From Anticarsia gemmatalis (taxonomy: Eukaryota > Arthropoda > Insecta > Lepidoptera > Erebidae): a DNA stretch of 64,000 nt. Both the position numbers and the translations under genes were made by a program. Positions 33,797 through 45,684 of this stretch are shown here, in pieces (position 1 is the first letter of the stretch; every line of letters begins with the position of its first letter). Where the stretch lies: assembly GCF_050436995.1 (NCBI RefSeq), contig NC_134766.1:1178001-1242000 (forward strand), written 5' to 3'. Below the pieces are notes generated by a model. The model did no database searches. It had not been told where the DNA came from and was given only the letters and a program-made list of their open reading frames with translations.

Positions 33797-35274
33797 TGAA
33801 CAATAATTCTCCTACTTTCTCAATACCTATTAAACCTTACATTATATTAATCAGTTTGTACCCTAGTTCAGCACACTCTCCACACGTTACCGGCCACGTA
33901 AGTTGTGAAACCTAGTTACAGTAACAATCGCTGCTCACACTAACTTTAATTAAACTAACTTATCAAAGACGTTTGCCGGCTTTGTCTGCGGTAATGGGTT
34001 TGATTACCGGTTATGTAAATCAATAATGTTTAATGTTTGTATGTAAGTTGTGAGTGGGAAGACTAGGGTTCGAATCCTGAACGTGAATCAGACGTTGTTA
34101 CGACTAGCGTGAAGATTTTTACTTTGTATGCCCCTGTGGTCGTAGTTAACTGGAATCTTTAGTTTTAATAAATAAACACATTCTGACTGTGGAATCTTAA
34201 TATTTTTTTATCATTTAAGGTACCTGGGTCGAATATGGTCCCATTAGGGTTTGTTGTCCTTTTTTAATAATAAAAAAGCTAAAAAAATAAGTTTTAGCAC
34301 ACATACATAAAAAGTTGCTATGTATCTTTACAATAAACACATACACATAATATATAATGGTAAATAGATCATTACGGTAAAATCTATAATTATACTCGAC
34401 CTAGAAACCAAACCCTGTATTCAGCAGTCACATAACTTCAACCGCAAATATCTATCTACACCAAAAATGTCATAATGTAAAATATCACCCCAGTTTAAAT
34501 TCTCTACAATAATTTAAACACAGCCTATTATGTCCTTCATAAACCTCTATACCTCTAAAAGTCACAAATTACGGATTCGTCCCATAAACCTTTAAGATGC
34601 GTTATAAAATTAACCCCCCTCCCCCACTTTACCCCCCTTATCTCCCTTTAGATATCACACCCCTGAATTATGTGCTCCAAATGATAAATTGGTTTTATTA
34701 ATAACTTTTTATACGAAAATGGACCTTAAGGTAATGAAATAAGGTTGTATTTTCATTATAGTAGTATTAAATATTGATTATTGGGGCAGAAATTGTCGGT
34801 GTAATGTTAATGGCTTCAAGTGTTATTTTTTTGATCCTTGACGTTTTTCGGACTCAGTGGTTTTGATACTTTGGACGTTTTGTCCTATATAGTTCCGTTT
34901 TTGTGGGATTATTTCTTTTGTGCTTAATTTGTACTAATTGTTCGTGTTTGGACCACTTTTTGGGTTTAGTTGGTAGGGATAAATATGCTTTTATTTAGAA
35001 AGAATATTATTGTAGTTATGTAATAACGTTACGTCTGTTATATATGTAAAGAAGTATGCAGAAGTAGGGGAACCAGAGCCTTTCATGATCCATGAGAGTT
35101 TCATGATCCATGATATCGGTTCCCTGTAATGGTAGTTCCATTTAACCGATATTGAAAATATTGTAAAAGAAATTAAAGGACAAGCCGATCGCGATTTTGC
35201 CCGATCTGGCAAAAAAACCCTGAAGTTCAAAATCAGCGGACGCATAAATTGCCCATTTATAATATGTATTTCTA
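33797..35274. other. No gene seen
   Basis: AT-rich. An eroded SINE B-box (GGGTTCGAATCCTGAACGTG) lies at about 34065-34085. TTTCATGATCCATGA is repeated in tandem at 35078-35115. Confidence 0.4.
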
Positions 35275-35390
35275 GCTTATAGCCCGCGGCTCCGTCCGCA
35301 TTATATATTTTGTAAAGCAGCTTTTTCCTTTTTCTTTAAAGAATCTGTCATCGAAATCGGTGCAGCAATTATGGCGGAGCATATACAAAC
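35275..35390 (-). mobile_element. Decayed Helitron-like 3' end
   Basis: AGCTTATAGCCCGCGGCTCCGTCCGC followed by GAAATCGGTGCAGCAATTATGG resembles reverse-complemented ends of lepidopteran Helitron-like repeats. The other end is not visible; it abuts the long-TIR MITE. Confidence 0.45.
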
Positions 35391-35411
35391 TCACTTTAAC
35401 GTTTGTCATAT

Positions 35412-35895
35412 ATATGTTACTGTAAAAGCCCGAACGGTGGTAAATCCTGAGATTTTCCGGTATAACCTAAGATTTACCAACTCGCAATGGTAAAAGTCCG
35501 AACAATTCTTTTATTTCGAACTTTTACCTATATTCACTTGATGATATCGAGATGTCGCCGGAGCCCCGCTTCGCGGGGCTCCTCCTTCTGGGTGGTTAAA
35601 AAAAAATAACCACGAAGGCTAAGGTGGGAGCTTCGCTTCGCTCGCTCCCACCTTAGCCTTCTAACCTAACCTACCCATGTCGCTGTGCCCAAAACTCTTT
35701 CTTTATAACTATGTCACAGTATATAATTATACCGTGAAATAGTTATAAACATAGTTATGAAGGAGATTTTTTTTATATGCCGTAACATAGTTTTTAAACT
35801 CCGGCTTGTTCGGACTTTTACCATTGAGAGTTGGTAAATCTTAGGTTTTACCGGAAAATCTTAGGATTTACCACAGTTCGGGCTTTTACAGTAAC
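35412..35895. mobile_element. Long-TIR MITE (about 90-bp inverted ends)
   Basis: ATGTTACTGTAAAAGCCCGAAC-GTGGTAAATCCT through TGGTAAAAGTCCGAACAA (about 35412-35504) is mirrored at about 35807-35895 with only about five differences. The outer flank is a TATATA run on both sides, so the target duplication is probably TA but cannot be fixed. The interior holds two strong hairpins and no reading frame. The superfamily is unknown. Confidence 0.8.
35563..35660. repeat. Two GC-rich hairpins inside the MITE
   Basis: GAGCCCCGC-TTC-GCGGGGCTC (35563-35582), then AAGGCTAAGGTGGGAGC, loop TTCGCTTCGCTC, and the exact 17-bp reverse complement (35615-35660). These are perfect stems in AT-rich DNA and may aid extrusion or recognition of the element. 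Confidence 0.85.
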
Positions 35896-36774
35896 ATATA
35901 TAATTCAAGTCTAAAAGCCACAAAAATGAACTGAATCGATCATTTACCTGCATTTGTTCTATGTTTTTATCAACATATAATGTATATGTACAGTAAAGTC
36001 CATAGTGTCGTAATGTAAAGGAAGTGAGTGTAAACGAACAATACCCGCGTTACGAACCGCACGCGTACCGTGGGACTGTGCATTGTACATGTAGTGCTGT
36101 GATGTAAGACCGTTATGTTTGGAAAGCAACGTAGGCGAGGTTGGGAAAGAGATGGGTGGGCAAAATGTGTTTCTATAATGCAACAATTTAAGGGCAGTGA
36201 CCTCCTTTGTAGTTTGTAAAAAAGTAAGCAAGACAGTTTAGGTATGGCGGCGGATGGGTCGTTTTTAAAACGCACGGTAGAGATAAATAAATCAAAAGGT
36301 AAACTATTGGTAATTCTAGATCAACTTTTATCATTGATAACAATGTAGAATAAAAGTACGGACATACTACACACTACACTGTTGGCTAAAAATTTAGTGC
36401 ATAATGTATTTTTTTGTGGAATTTCTAGGTTTTAGAGGCAATTTAAATGTTACTATAGAAAATATCGGTCACACACCACTGATCCGGAAAGCTTTTAAAA
36501 CTTTACATAGAATTTGCGTTTGAAAAACTATAGCCACATTGACTTGCATCAGATATTCATCAAAAATATTTGATGCGTCGGAAAAAGTGAAACAAATTCG
36601 CAAAAAAGTGTGAAATTCTACGAATAGTGTTTTTTTATAAAAATTGAAATATACGGCCGTTAGATTTGATTTTGTTTGTATTTGGTACTGCGTTTTCAGT
36701 TACATAAATTGCAATAAAAATTGCAAAGCGGTGTACTAACTGGTAGAGTATTTTTAAATAAAGATCTTGATATG
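35896..36774. other. No gene seen
   Basis: AT-rich; minus-strand frames at 35959-36275 overlap one another in two frames and show no domain. Confidence 0.4.
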
Positions 36775-36880
36775 TGTAAGATGGTCACCCATCCTCAGAT
36801 CACCCTCGGCAAGCGTTGCTTAACCTCAGAGATCGAACCGCGCGGCTGTTTTTAACTAATCCAAGAGCTCCTAGATTGGT
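36775..36880 (-). repeat. Head of 5S-like SINE (family C)
   Basis: On the minus strand: GAGCTC-TTAGTTAA-ACAGCCGCGCGGTTCGATCTCTGAGGTTAAGCAACGCTTGCCGAGGGTGATC, GGATGGGTGACC. GAGGTTAAGCAACGC and GATGGGTGACC correspond to the 5S rRNA A- and C-box region, and the upstream part contains a tRNA-like GGTTCGATCTC. Confidence 0.7.
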
Positions 36881-36974
36881 ATTAGAATATTTTTTTAAAT
36901 CTCTGTAATTGGTTTAACGAGTAAATGGCATCATGACGAAGACACAAATACAGAATTGTACAAGGACACGACAC

Positions 36975-37125
36975 CGACATTTTACGTACCCTTCGTGCTT
37001 CGAAGGGTACGTATAAAGTCAGACCCGATTGTCAGTTTGACAACAGTTGTTAAGCCATATCCAAGGTCTTTGGGGTGGCTTAAACAAATTTGACATTAGG
37101 TTAATCACTATACCAGTGGCGAAGG
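36975..37125 (+). repeat. SINE-D body fragment with perfect hairpin
   Basis: A perfect 13-bp-arm hairpin (36983-37013, TACGTACCCTTCG, loop TGCTT) is followed by CAGACCCGATTGTCAG, TTAAGCCATATCCAAGG and ACATTAGGTTAATCAC, aligning with the body and tail of SINE-D. The 5S-like head is missing. Confidence 0.65.
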
Positions 37126-37784
37126 GTAATTTTTTACAAAAGGTAAGCCGGAGCTATAAGTCATTGTCTAGGTATAGTAGGTACCTACATATTATGTACC
37201 TACATCGTAAGAATGCTGACGTAAAAGTAGCGTATTACTGCATAATAACAATATGAGAGTATTATCTACATTCGACTACAGTATCTTATTTCTCTCTCTA
37301 CAGACTAATAATACATAGGTACTTACCATGTGCTACCTAATCATGCCTGTTTTGTATTAAGTTAACTACTATAACTTCAGTAGTAACACGTAGGTAACAC
37401 AACAGCACATATTTAAGATAACGTATATCGAACGATTGATGATTGTCTCGCACTGGTTGTTTAATAACTTATTAAACAAGCAATTTAGAATGTATTCATC
37501 AACAATAAAATATCAAACACATTATGGATAAACGCAGAACACTTTTATTGTAATGAGTTTAACCTATAAATCTGACAAAATTATAATTTACTCTAATAGA
37601 AACATGCAAAACAATTACTGTTTAATATACTGATACATTCACGATTATGCACAAACACAATTATTAAGGAATATTGTTGTAATAAACACAAATATTCTAA
37701 TTTGTTATATAGAGCGCGCGAAAGATGTAAACAATAAACAAATATGACCTAATGTCAAACTGGACAAAATGCAGGATGCTTAGC
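37126..37784. other. No gene seen
   Basis: AT-rich flank of the CpG patch; TTATATAGAGCGCGCGAAAG at 37706 is a possible TATA-like context but unsupported. Confidence 0.35.
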
Positions 37785-38050
37785 TTATATTTTCCATCTC
37801 GCTCTTGCACGCGGCTCGCGCCGCGACAGAAACATGCGTAAGATTATGTGTCCGCCGCGGCGCGAGCGCTGTAGCGCGAGGCAACCCGCTCTTCCTCCGG
37901 CTTGCTCGCCACTATGCAGCGCGGTGCGAAGCGCGATCCAAAAGGACGTAAGCGACATCGCCGCCATAGTTTTTATTGTACGCGATTCTCGATCAGCGTC
38001 TCCGGCTTATTTCATTATTATTACTTCACGTTGCGTTTTTAGCGGAGCGT
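37785..38050. promoter_or_regulatory. CpG-rich patch, candidate promoter or first exon
   Basis: This is the largest non-transposon GC/CpG cluster in the window: CGCGGCTCGCGCCGCGACAG, CCGCCGCGGCGCGAGCGC, GCGCGGTGCGAAGCGCGATC. Both strands are open by composition (minus 37785-37967 begins MAAMSLTSFW; plus 37834-38052), and neither frame resembles a protein I know. It lies upstream of the WAP exons in minus orientation, so a minus-strand first exon is possible. A decayed GC-rich element is the alternative. Confidence 0.3.
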
Positions 38051-39524
38051 AATTTTTGAAGGGTAGGCGTTTTCGTACTGTTTCGATTAGATTAATGATT
38101 TTAGTTAAAGATTTCGGTTTAAATATTGGTGATTATTAATTAATTGTGTTTTATTTGGCAATAGTAAACAATTAATTTAACACTAATATAAGTCTGTCCT
38201 GAAAGGGAAGCCGATAGGAATCGAGTTGTATGGAGCCTTCGCCACTGCACTATACGATAAAAAAAAAATAACACCAACCAAATCTATCACTTTTAATAAA
38301 AGGAAATGCAGATTTTGTGATACTAATAACCTATCAGTTCATACCCTAGATTTTCTCAAAAATAATAACTTCTAGCAATCACTAGTAAACTTTTATATTC
38401 AAACGACAGAACAACCTGTTTGTAAAAGTAGCGTGCTTCGAAAGGCTTTAAAACTTCCCTTAACTAGGATTCTACGAGGATTTTTTAAAGTTAAGTTTAA
38501 AATGTTAGGCTATTTGCATCGAGAACAGACACTGACCGTTAGACGATCTGTAAAGAAAAAACTATGGTTTTATTGTTACAGAAGAATAAGTAGAATTGTT
38601 AACACATAGTCAGTCGCTCCATGTTAAATACTGGTATCCAGCTGCATCCGGTGAGTCTGGAAGCCGACTCTAACGTAGTTTGAAGAAAGGTTAGACTGGT
38701 TTCGACTACCATTTTCTTGTATTAATGCGTCGTTTATCTTTAAAGGTGGAAGGTTGAGGTTAATTTCGTTCGTTATACCTCTGCATTCTCAAAGTTATGT
38801 GTGTATTTGAAATCACCATCGCTCTGCTACAACGGCAAACTTAATAGTAATCGTGAAGAAATGTCGACAGTTCTTGAAGGAATGCAAGGGTAGAACAGTG
38901 TTTGATGACCTGTTTCGTGCGCTAAAAGAGCAGGCGTTCTGCGGTACATCAATAACTAATTTTCAATTTAAAAATGTCAAAAATATACCGACATTGTAGC
39001 TAGTGTAGTAGATTCAAAGAAATCTGAACCACAACTAAAGTTCAAATTTAATACACGAACTGAAAAGTCAGTGAATTAACTGAAAAATACGAAAAATATA
39101 CCAATGCAAAGCTCTTTCGGTATTCCCGTTAAAATTCGCTGTAAATCTTCCTAACAAAATAACTGCAGTTAGTATTGCCACATAGAAATATTCTAACACA
39201 CACAATTTTAATGCTCAAAGCGTTTTTTCTAAAACCATTTGTAAATTTCGTTGGAAGCTAAAACGCGGGATAAATTCTCGTTGGTAATAGAATTTTGACT
39301 GAAACCCGAGCAAAATGCAATTTATATGTAAAAGGTGCACGGAGATTTAACTGGCAAGTCTCGGGTTTGAAATCAGCATCTTTAGCAAAAAGCTATTTAG
39401 AAATACATAAGTATGAATGACAAGATTTATGTAAAAAGAGTTAAAAAAGTTTGTAGGGCTCGTATCCAGTGATGTTTTTCGATATCTGCCTACTGCTCCC
39501 AAAAAAGAAAAAAGAGTGATTGTA
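38051..39524. other. No gene seen; SINE-C tail inside
   Basis: Apart from the SINE-C fragment listed at 38610, this is AT-rich with no exon candidate. Confidence 0.4.
38610..38680 (+). repeat. 3' part of SINE-C
   Basis: GTCAGTCGCTCCATGTTAAATACTGGTATCCAGCTGCATCCGG...GAAGCCGACTC is the plus-strand version of the tail seen reversed at 4751, 54033 and 55403. Confidence 0.7.
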
Positions 39525-39791
39525 TGTTATACATGCATACATTATATCGCTTCTGTTATACCCGATGGTTTAGGCAGAGGTAACACCCACGTTTCGCTAT
39601 TAACAATATTAATCCCATGTAATAGCGAGCCTATTGCCATTCACCGGGCACGTTATAAAACTCCAGGCTACTCTAGAAAAATATTCGAGTGTAAAAGAAA
39701 ACAGACTAATAGTCCTTTGCCCGACTCGGAAATCGAACCCAAGGCTTCATGATTAGCAGTAGGACACTACCGACTGTGCCACAGAGATAGT
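39525..39791 (-). repeat. SINE-B, near full length, minus
   Basis: From the left: CTTCTGTTATACCCGATGGTTTAGGCAG (tail), CGCTATTAACAATATTAATCCCATGTAATAGC, GCCATTCACCGGGCACGTTAT, then the head with B-box complement GGAAATCGAACCCAAGGC and GTGCCACAGAGATAGTC. It is a good reference copy for the family. Confidence 0.85.
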
Positions 39792-40119
39792 CTATATATC
39801 TGTTTCGAATTTATCTCAATCCGTGATAACAATATGCTAGTCTGATATCAGTCGTTTTTAGAATAATCTGCTATCTGCCTAACTCAATTATACTTGCAAA
39901 TGAATTGATAAATGCCTATAAATCCTTTCGAAAATGAACGACAATTTATTCGTGTAAACCAAAAGCCATTGTAACATATTTAGTTGTGATATAAACTTTT
40001 TATTGGTGATAATACAGACTTGTTAATCGAATTAACAATCTCTTTATACTAGCAAAACGTATGTAACCGAAGTTATTTGATTTATAGGATATTCTTATGA
40101 GATAATTAACTGATGACTA
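39792..40119. other. No gene seen
   Basis: AT-rich spacer. Confidence 0.35.
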
Positions 40120-40228
40120 TCTAAAGTCGAACAACTTAGTAGATAGCCTTATGTACAAGGTTCGTCTGGCGGAGATCTGCATAAAGGATTTGAACATGAG
40201 TGACTATCAGGCTTATACAACAGACAAT
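40120..40228. mobile_element. Short family G MITE
   Basis: AACAACTTAGTAGATAGCCTTATGTACAAGG at the left and CTATCAGGCTTATACAAC at the right are decayed versions of the family G ends (compare 46425-46628). Confidence 0.5.
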
Positions 40229-40256
40229 TGCCTATTTGCTACAGCTGCTTTATTTA

Positions 40257-40470
40257 GACGGCATCCGAGGCGCAGTGGTTAAGGTGGTCGCCACGACACT
40301 ACTACACGACCTGTGTCGGGAGCTCGTGGGTTCGATTCCCAACGGAACAATTATTTGTGCGATCCACAAATAGTTGTTTCGGATCTGGTTGTACTTTGTG
40401 TCCGTTTGTTTGTATGTTTGTCCTCGCGACACAAGAACAATTCTTAGTACGGGTGATGTATTTTTAAAAG
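40257..40470 (+). repeat. SINE-A, full length
   Basis: A box GAGGCGCAGTGG, B box GGGTTCGATTCCC, TTTGTGCGATCCACAAATAG, CGCGACACAAGAACAATTCT and an A-rich tail. The reverse-strand frame 40250-40432 is a by-product. Confidence 0.9.
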
Positions 40471-41185
40471 AAAGAAAGAAAAAAGGAAGAAATAAATTTT
40501 GGACATATACAGAATAATTATATATTATAATCGAGATACTAGGGAAAACTTTCTAAAAATAACGGTCTTTTGAAAGTGTTACATAATTTGAACAAGAATT
40601 AAAGTCTTGAAAGTTAACCACTATGTAGCTAAGCATATAGTTGTATATAAGAAAATTTACTTATGAATTTAACAATATTTTTCGTTTAAAAATCTATTTC
40701 AAATCTTCAAAAATTACCCTTTACCTTCAAGCAGAATTTTTCCTTGCCAAGAGTATAATTCTTGTCAAGTAAGATTGCAAGTCATCAGTTCGTAATGTGT
40801 AACGATCATGAATAACGCTGTAACACTTTGTGTGACGTCACCAGCGTAGGGGAGATGATGGCCGATTTGTTTGACATATTGTTTGACAACATTGTACTGA
40901 CGTGTTGGTAGTATAATATTTAAGGGGATTAAATTTTTATAGTGGGTAGGAGATTTGAATTATTTAACGAGAAAATTTGATGGAAAAAATTGTGGGTGAC
41001 CGCTTTGTACACAATAAAATCTTTGTATTTTTCCAAAAAATATGGATTTGTATGACGATGCCTTGAGTACGAAGACTTTTGATAGGAAAAGTCGTTTGTG
41101 CCCTTTCTTGGTTCGAGACATCTATCGACACTGGGCTGTTACTACTACCTAGTATATCACCTTAGCCTTTCTTTCAAACTATGTT
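40471..41185. other. No gene seen
   Basis: AT-rich, no recognised repeat or exon. Confidence 0.4.
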
Positions 41186-41488
41186 GAAGTCGGCTTCCAG
41201 CCTCACAAGATACAACTGAATATCAGTACCTCCACAACCCAGTTACCTAGGTTATAATACGATACCCTTCGGTAAGACTGATTGTCAGACTTTCAAGCTT
41301 CTGAGCACTGTTAACGACAGCCCAAGATCTTTGAAAATGACAGCCGGGACCCACAATTTAACGTACCTTCCAAAACACGGAGGAACTCAATATGTATCAG
41401 ACCCATCCACAGAATAACCTCGGTAAGCGTACCTGAACCTCAGAGATCGATCCGCGCGGCTGTAGTTAACTAAGCTACGAGCGCCTCT
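41186..41488 (-). repeat. SINE-C, longest copy
   Basis: This copy joins the head and tail parts seen separately elsewhere. On the minus strand: GAGGCGCTCGTAGCTTAGTT, ACAGCCGCGCGGATCGATCTCTGAGGTTCAGG, a damaged C box (GGATGGGTCTG), CGTGTTTTGGAAGGTACG, GTGGGTCCCGGCTGTC, then GGTAACTGGGTTGTGGAGG and GAAGCCGACTTC at the 3' end. The head combines a tRNA-like start with a 5S-like internal promoter. Confidence 0.75.
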
Positions 41489-42383
41489 CACTACTACCTA
41501 CCATATTATTTAAAACACATAATGTATATGTAATACCCTCACAATCTAACTAGTCTTACAAACAATGAACCCATACAAAAAGATCCAAGGTTATATTCAT
41601 TCTAATCAAATTCCCAGCCACTCTCGTCTATATAAGCCGTACAGTTAGGTCCCACGATACATTTAGCTAAGAGCCTCTTATATCTCTAGTGTGGCTAATC
41701 GATTTACGATGTTTGACAATGTCCCCAAATAATACGGGCTACATAGTACTAGATTTTATCTAATTAGGTATATAGAAATGTATATTATATGGTTGCCTTC
41801 GTGGTGTAGTTGTAGGTATAAGGTGTGAATTTCAAGCCAGATCAAAGTTTTATTGGGATTCTTAATAGCTGAGACCCTGAATACTGGCGCAGAGATTAAC
41901 AAGTCCGGTATAAAAAGTAGGCTCGCCCTCAACCAAGAATTGTAAACACTCTTCTGTCTACATTAACCAAAAAGCGTAATATTGAAAAACACAAAACATA
42001 TCTATCAAGAACAAAGTTTTTCATTTTTCATCCACCTCTATATCGAATACGTGGCACCCTAGTCATTTCATTAATTGTACACATTTACATTACATAATTA
42101 ATTACTACACTATTTTTTTACAAATTAATATTTAATAAGTTCAACCAAACACAGCCTGAAACTGAAACAGCAAAAACCCTCAAAGCGAAAAACGAGAAAA
42201 AGTAATACACGAACTAACAGCATTAATCACAACAATCGTTAATCATCTTTTGTATCGACTATTACGTGTTGGTTCAGATCATTGACTATAAGCTGATATG
42301 AGCTGATTCAGCTGATTGCGATTAATGTAGCCCTGTTCATTAATTCAACGGGATTGCAACCAATTTGTGATTATTTGTTTTAA
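41489..42383. other. No gene seen
   Basis: AT-rich. About 41792-41850 has a weak SINE-head resemblance (GCCTTCGTGGTGTAGTTG). Confidence 0.4.
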
Positions 42384-42475
42384 CTAGCTTTCACCCGCGA
42401 TTTTGTACACGTGAAAATATTTCCTGTAGTAAAAAGTATCCTATGTGTTATCAAAGGTTCTAAACTATCTTTACG
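42384..42475 (-). mobile_element. 3' end of second Helitron-like family
   Basis: ACTAGCTTTCACCCGCGATTTTGTACACGTG begins at a CTAG end with A flank, as in the element family whose opposite orientation ends at 57042. ATCCTATGTGTTATC is a typical inner block. Confidence 0.6.
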
Positions 42476-42508
42476 CGTTAGCTAGAGAAAGAAATTACTG
42501 ATTGATAG

Positions 42509-42542
42509 CGCAAATTCAAACTAAATCTAGTTTGAATTTGCG
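42509..42542. repeat. Perfect 14-bp-arm hairpin
   Basis: CGCAAATTCAAACT, loop AAATCT, then its exact reverse complement, located between a Helitron-like remnant and a SINE. Confidence 0.85.
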
Positions 42543-42557
42543 GGAGTTTGCTTTAAC

Positions 42558-42745
42558 AGAAAAAAAAACTTTTTTTGTTCAAGCCAACTCCCGCACTAAG
42601 AATTGCTCTTGTGTCGTGGTGACAAACATATAGACAATGGACACAAAGTACACCGCACCCGAAATAATTATTTGTGGATCGCACAAATAATAATTGTTCC
42701 GCACGGGAATCAAACCCACAACCTCCCGACGTAAACCAGCCAACG
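42558..42745 (-). repeat. SINE-A, 5'-truncated, minus
   Basis: T-rich tail complement, CAACTCCCGCACTAAGAATTGCTCTTGTG, GTGGATCGCACAAATAA and B-box complement GGGAATCAAACCCACAACC are present; the A-box end is lost. Confidence 0.85.
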
Positions 42746-42909
42746 GTGTTGGAGATAGTTAATAGTGTCCAATTAAATACACAATACACAGGTACACTCT
42801 ATATTTTCTCACTCTCATATCCCGGTGGGTGGGAAAGCTATTTCATCAAGTCAAAAAGAAACGTATAAAAGTACTGCACAGTTATAAAATAGTCATAGCT
42901 CATAGTCAG

Positions 42910-43150
42910 AAGCGCTCACTGGTCGGTAAACGATCAGTGGGTTAAGCAACCCTTGGTGCGGTCATTCCATAGATGGGTGACCGCATAGTGGTATGGTAGG
43001 TAGAGCTGGGCGTCTCCCTGCTTCGGAGGGCACGCAAAAAGTCGGTCCCGGTTGTTGTCTGCTAACATAACAGTCGTTAAGCCTTTTCAAAGGCCTTCGG
43101 GCGGCTTGAACAACTTTGACACTAGGTTGACCACTAACCATACGACAAAC
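42910..43150 (+). repeat. 5S-rRNA-like SINE (family D), best copy
   Basis: AAACGATCAGTGGGTTAAGCAACCCTTGGTGCGGTCATTCCATAGATGGGTGACCGC aligns base for base with the 3' half of animal 5S rRNA over about 54 positions, with one length difference. The CTCCCTGCTTCGGAGGGCACG hairpin, TCGGTCCCGGTTGTTGTC and the GACACTAGGTTGACCAC tail follow, ending in ACAAAC repeats. Confidence 0.85.
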
Positions 43151-45684
43151 AAACAAGTTATAAAATAGTTCAATAGCGTGGAAAAAGCCACCTATCAATT
43201 CTTAAACGTTCGTCGTAAGCTATATTTTCAATCTTTATTATATAACCTCTCTGTTCCATTACAAAACCATTAAAGTGATGGAGAGCCTTAATATTAAGGT
43301 TGTAGATCAAACTAGGGGTCGCGTTATTTAGACAAAGAGAAGAGACAATATTGAGAATTGAAGTTGCTATTTTATTGGCTAGAATTTTGTAGTGTTTTAT
43401 AACTTGCAATTTTATTTGATTGAAAATTTTGATGGCGTGGTATTCCGTGGTCTTCTGGCTTTTCTTCTTTGTAACAGACTTCTATCATAATAACCATAAT
43501 CCAGGTTATTTATAGAAAATATTTTTTCGCGATCTTGGGTTCTGTCTTTTCTATTAAAATAACTAAATTCTACTATCAATTTAACTATAAAAGTATGTTT
43601 ATCGATTATCCTAAATGAAAATCTCAATACGATTTGACCGACTTGAGAATCGAACTTGAGACCCTAGATCAATATAATATATACTCCCGTTTTATCGTGG
43701 AAACTCCTTATCAGCACAGATATCCGATAATTTGGACTACAGAGGCAGCTTAGGGAAAATAAAATAGTACCACATTAACTGAACACAATGCATATTAATA
43801 AAGAGTATTTAAAAATGTCAGTCCGTATGAAGGAGACGAAGAAGATTTATAATTGCGCTATATCACAAGAATATTGATCGAAATAAGACAAATGTGACGC
43901 GTGAACTGTTTATAAACCCTTTCACGTTCCAGAACATTGACACTGTGTAAATGATCTGCTCTCTTTGAATAATAAATCACATTTATTTACAATAAAGTCT
44001 ATCTTAGAATAGTTATTTACAAAAAGGCTAGAATAGTAAAACAGAAGATTATTCTCACTAAATTTATTAAGAAACTGATAGTTTCTTAATGCAATTGACA
44101 TAATGTTAGCCAGTAAACATAAAACATTAAAACCTTGAAATAACAGAACAGAGCTTCAATAAGCTGCATGCACACACACTAAAAGGAATGCAACACGATG
44201 GTTTTTACAATGTTTTTTATTGGAACCTCCGATCTTCTATTGTGACACCGATCTATAATAATATACATATATAATTACATGCCAAAATATAATATTTCTA
44301 AATTCGTTTAATAATTTTTAATATAAAAATGAACTAGCCATTCAATTGCTGATTTTCAACCCTTTCAACCCCTATATGCTGTCATACCAAACACAAAACA
44401 CACGATACCCACTGATCAGTGTTTCGACACAGGTTAATCGCCTCCCCAGTCCATGTAACTAGCACCCTTCCAGAAATTTCCATAGTAATAGTGTCCGTTT
44501 CCCCATATATAACGAGTATTCGTGCCCAACGTTGGGCGTGGGATTACCGCTGACGTTCAAAACTATCGGTATTATAAGGGTCCGGTGTAATATGCTGATT
44601 TTGAATCGTTTTTGCGTAGGAATTGAGTGGTATTAATTAATGTTGACTTTTGCTCTGCTATGGACTAGTTACCCAAAGGGTTGAATCTGGGATTGAAGAT
44701 AGGTATTTTTTATTTGAAAGTTAAGTTATTAGACCTTCATTAAGTTTTCAAGATTATATTTTGCTTAGTTCTGTAGTCTTTTTTACACTCGAGGGGTTGA
44801 TTGAATAAATATCTCTTTTTAGTACTGCTATTTTTTGTACACTATTAAAATGCGATTAAAATTAAACTAAGAATATTTGATTAATAAAGGTATCGTAGTA
44901 TATTAAAAAAATCAATTTTAACAGAAATGTATCGTATCATAATCTCTAAAACACCTTGAAATTATAAAATAGTTTTTTACTGATTTCGAAATAGTATTTT
45001 TATCCCGACATTTAAAAATATACGTCAGTTTCTCCATGACAAAACCTTAGCAGAATATTCCTCAAACAATGTTAAAACTATGTAAAAGCTATATTCTTGC
45101 CCTGAAATATTAATAATGTATTAGTTTCCATAAGACTGTCGTTACAAAGGACCTTTGCTAATAGCAATTGTACTCGTAATCCTCTTAGAGAACTGCGATC
45201 AATGCATATTGTCTACCGTTACGATATTGTTCGATATCGGTGGCTATTGTTTCTTGAACTATTCTATTAATATTGATTGTACTACGCTTGTACTTTGGAA
45301 GATAAGAACGGATTAATGCATTAGTAATATCATGAATATAAGCATATCCTTTTAAAAACCAATAGTGAAACCTAAGTGAAATTTTGTTAAGTTGTGTACA
45401 GGGGCTGGAATATAGGTTACTTTTTCTAAACTTAAAGGGTTAAATTGGGAACGAAAGTTTGTAAGCGAGCAAAGCTGCACGCTGCTTGTACTGTATGTAA
45501 AATCAAGTTAGTCTTGTGTTAAGATTTAAATTTCAGGATTATTATGACTGTTATATCAGAAAATTCATGCCCAGGCTTGTCCCAACTCCTGATAGGAACC
45601 AAAATATGTCGGCCTATAGCTAAACATTGGTTACTAAACCAAACTCTAGCCAACCAAAAAAAAGAAATTTGAAAACCCCAATAG
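43151..45684. other. Long AT-rich stretch, no gene seen
   Basis: No exon or named repeat recognised. A short hairpin (TAAGAAACT and AGTTTCTTA) is at about 44068-44090. Minus-strand frames 43170-43627 lack domains. Confidence 0.4.

Noticed and set aside
35959..36275. Two overlapping minus-strand frames of 90 and 101 codons
   Set aside because: They overlap in different phases with no recognisable domain, and neither has convincing splice sites.
37834..38052. Arginine-rich frames in the CpG patch
   Set aside because: Both strands are open because of base composition; the patch is reported as possible regulatory sequence only.
42910..42990. Possible 5S rRNA gene or pseudogene
   Set aside because: Only the 3' half resembles 5S rRNA and it is joined to a repeated body and tail shared with other copies; a SINE explains it better.
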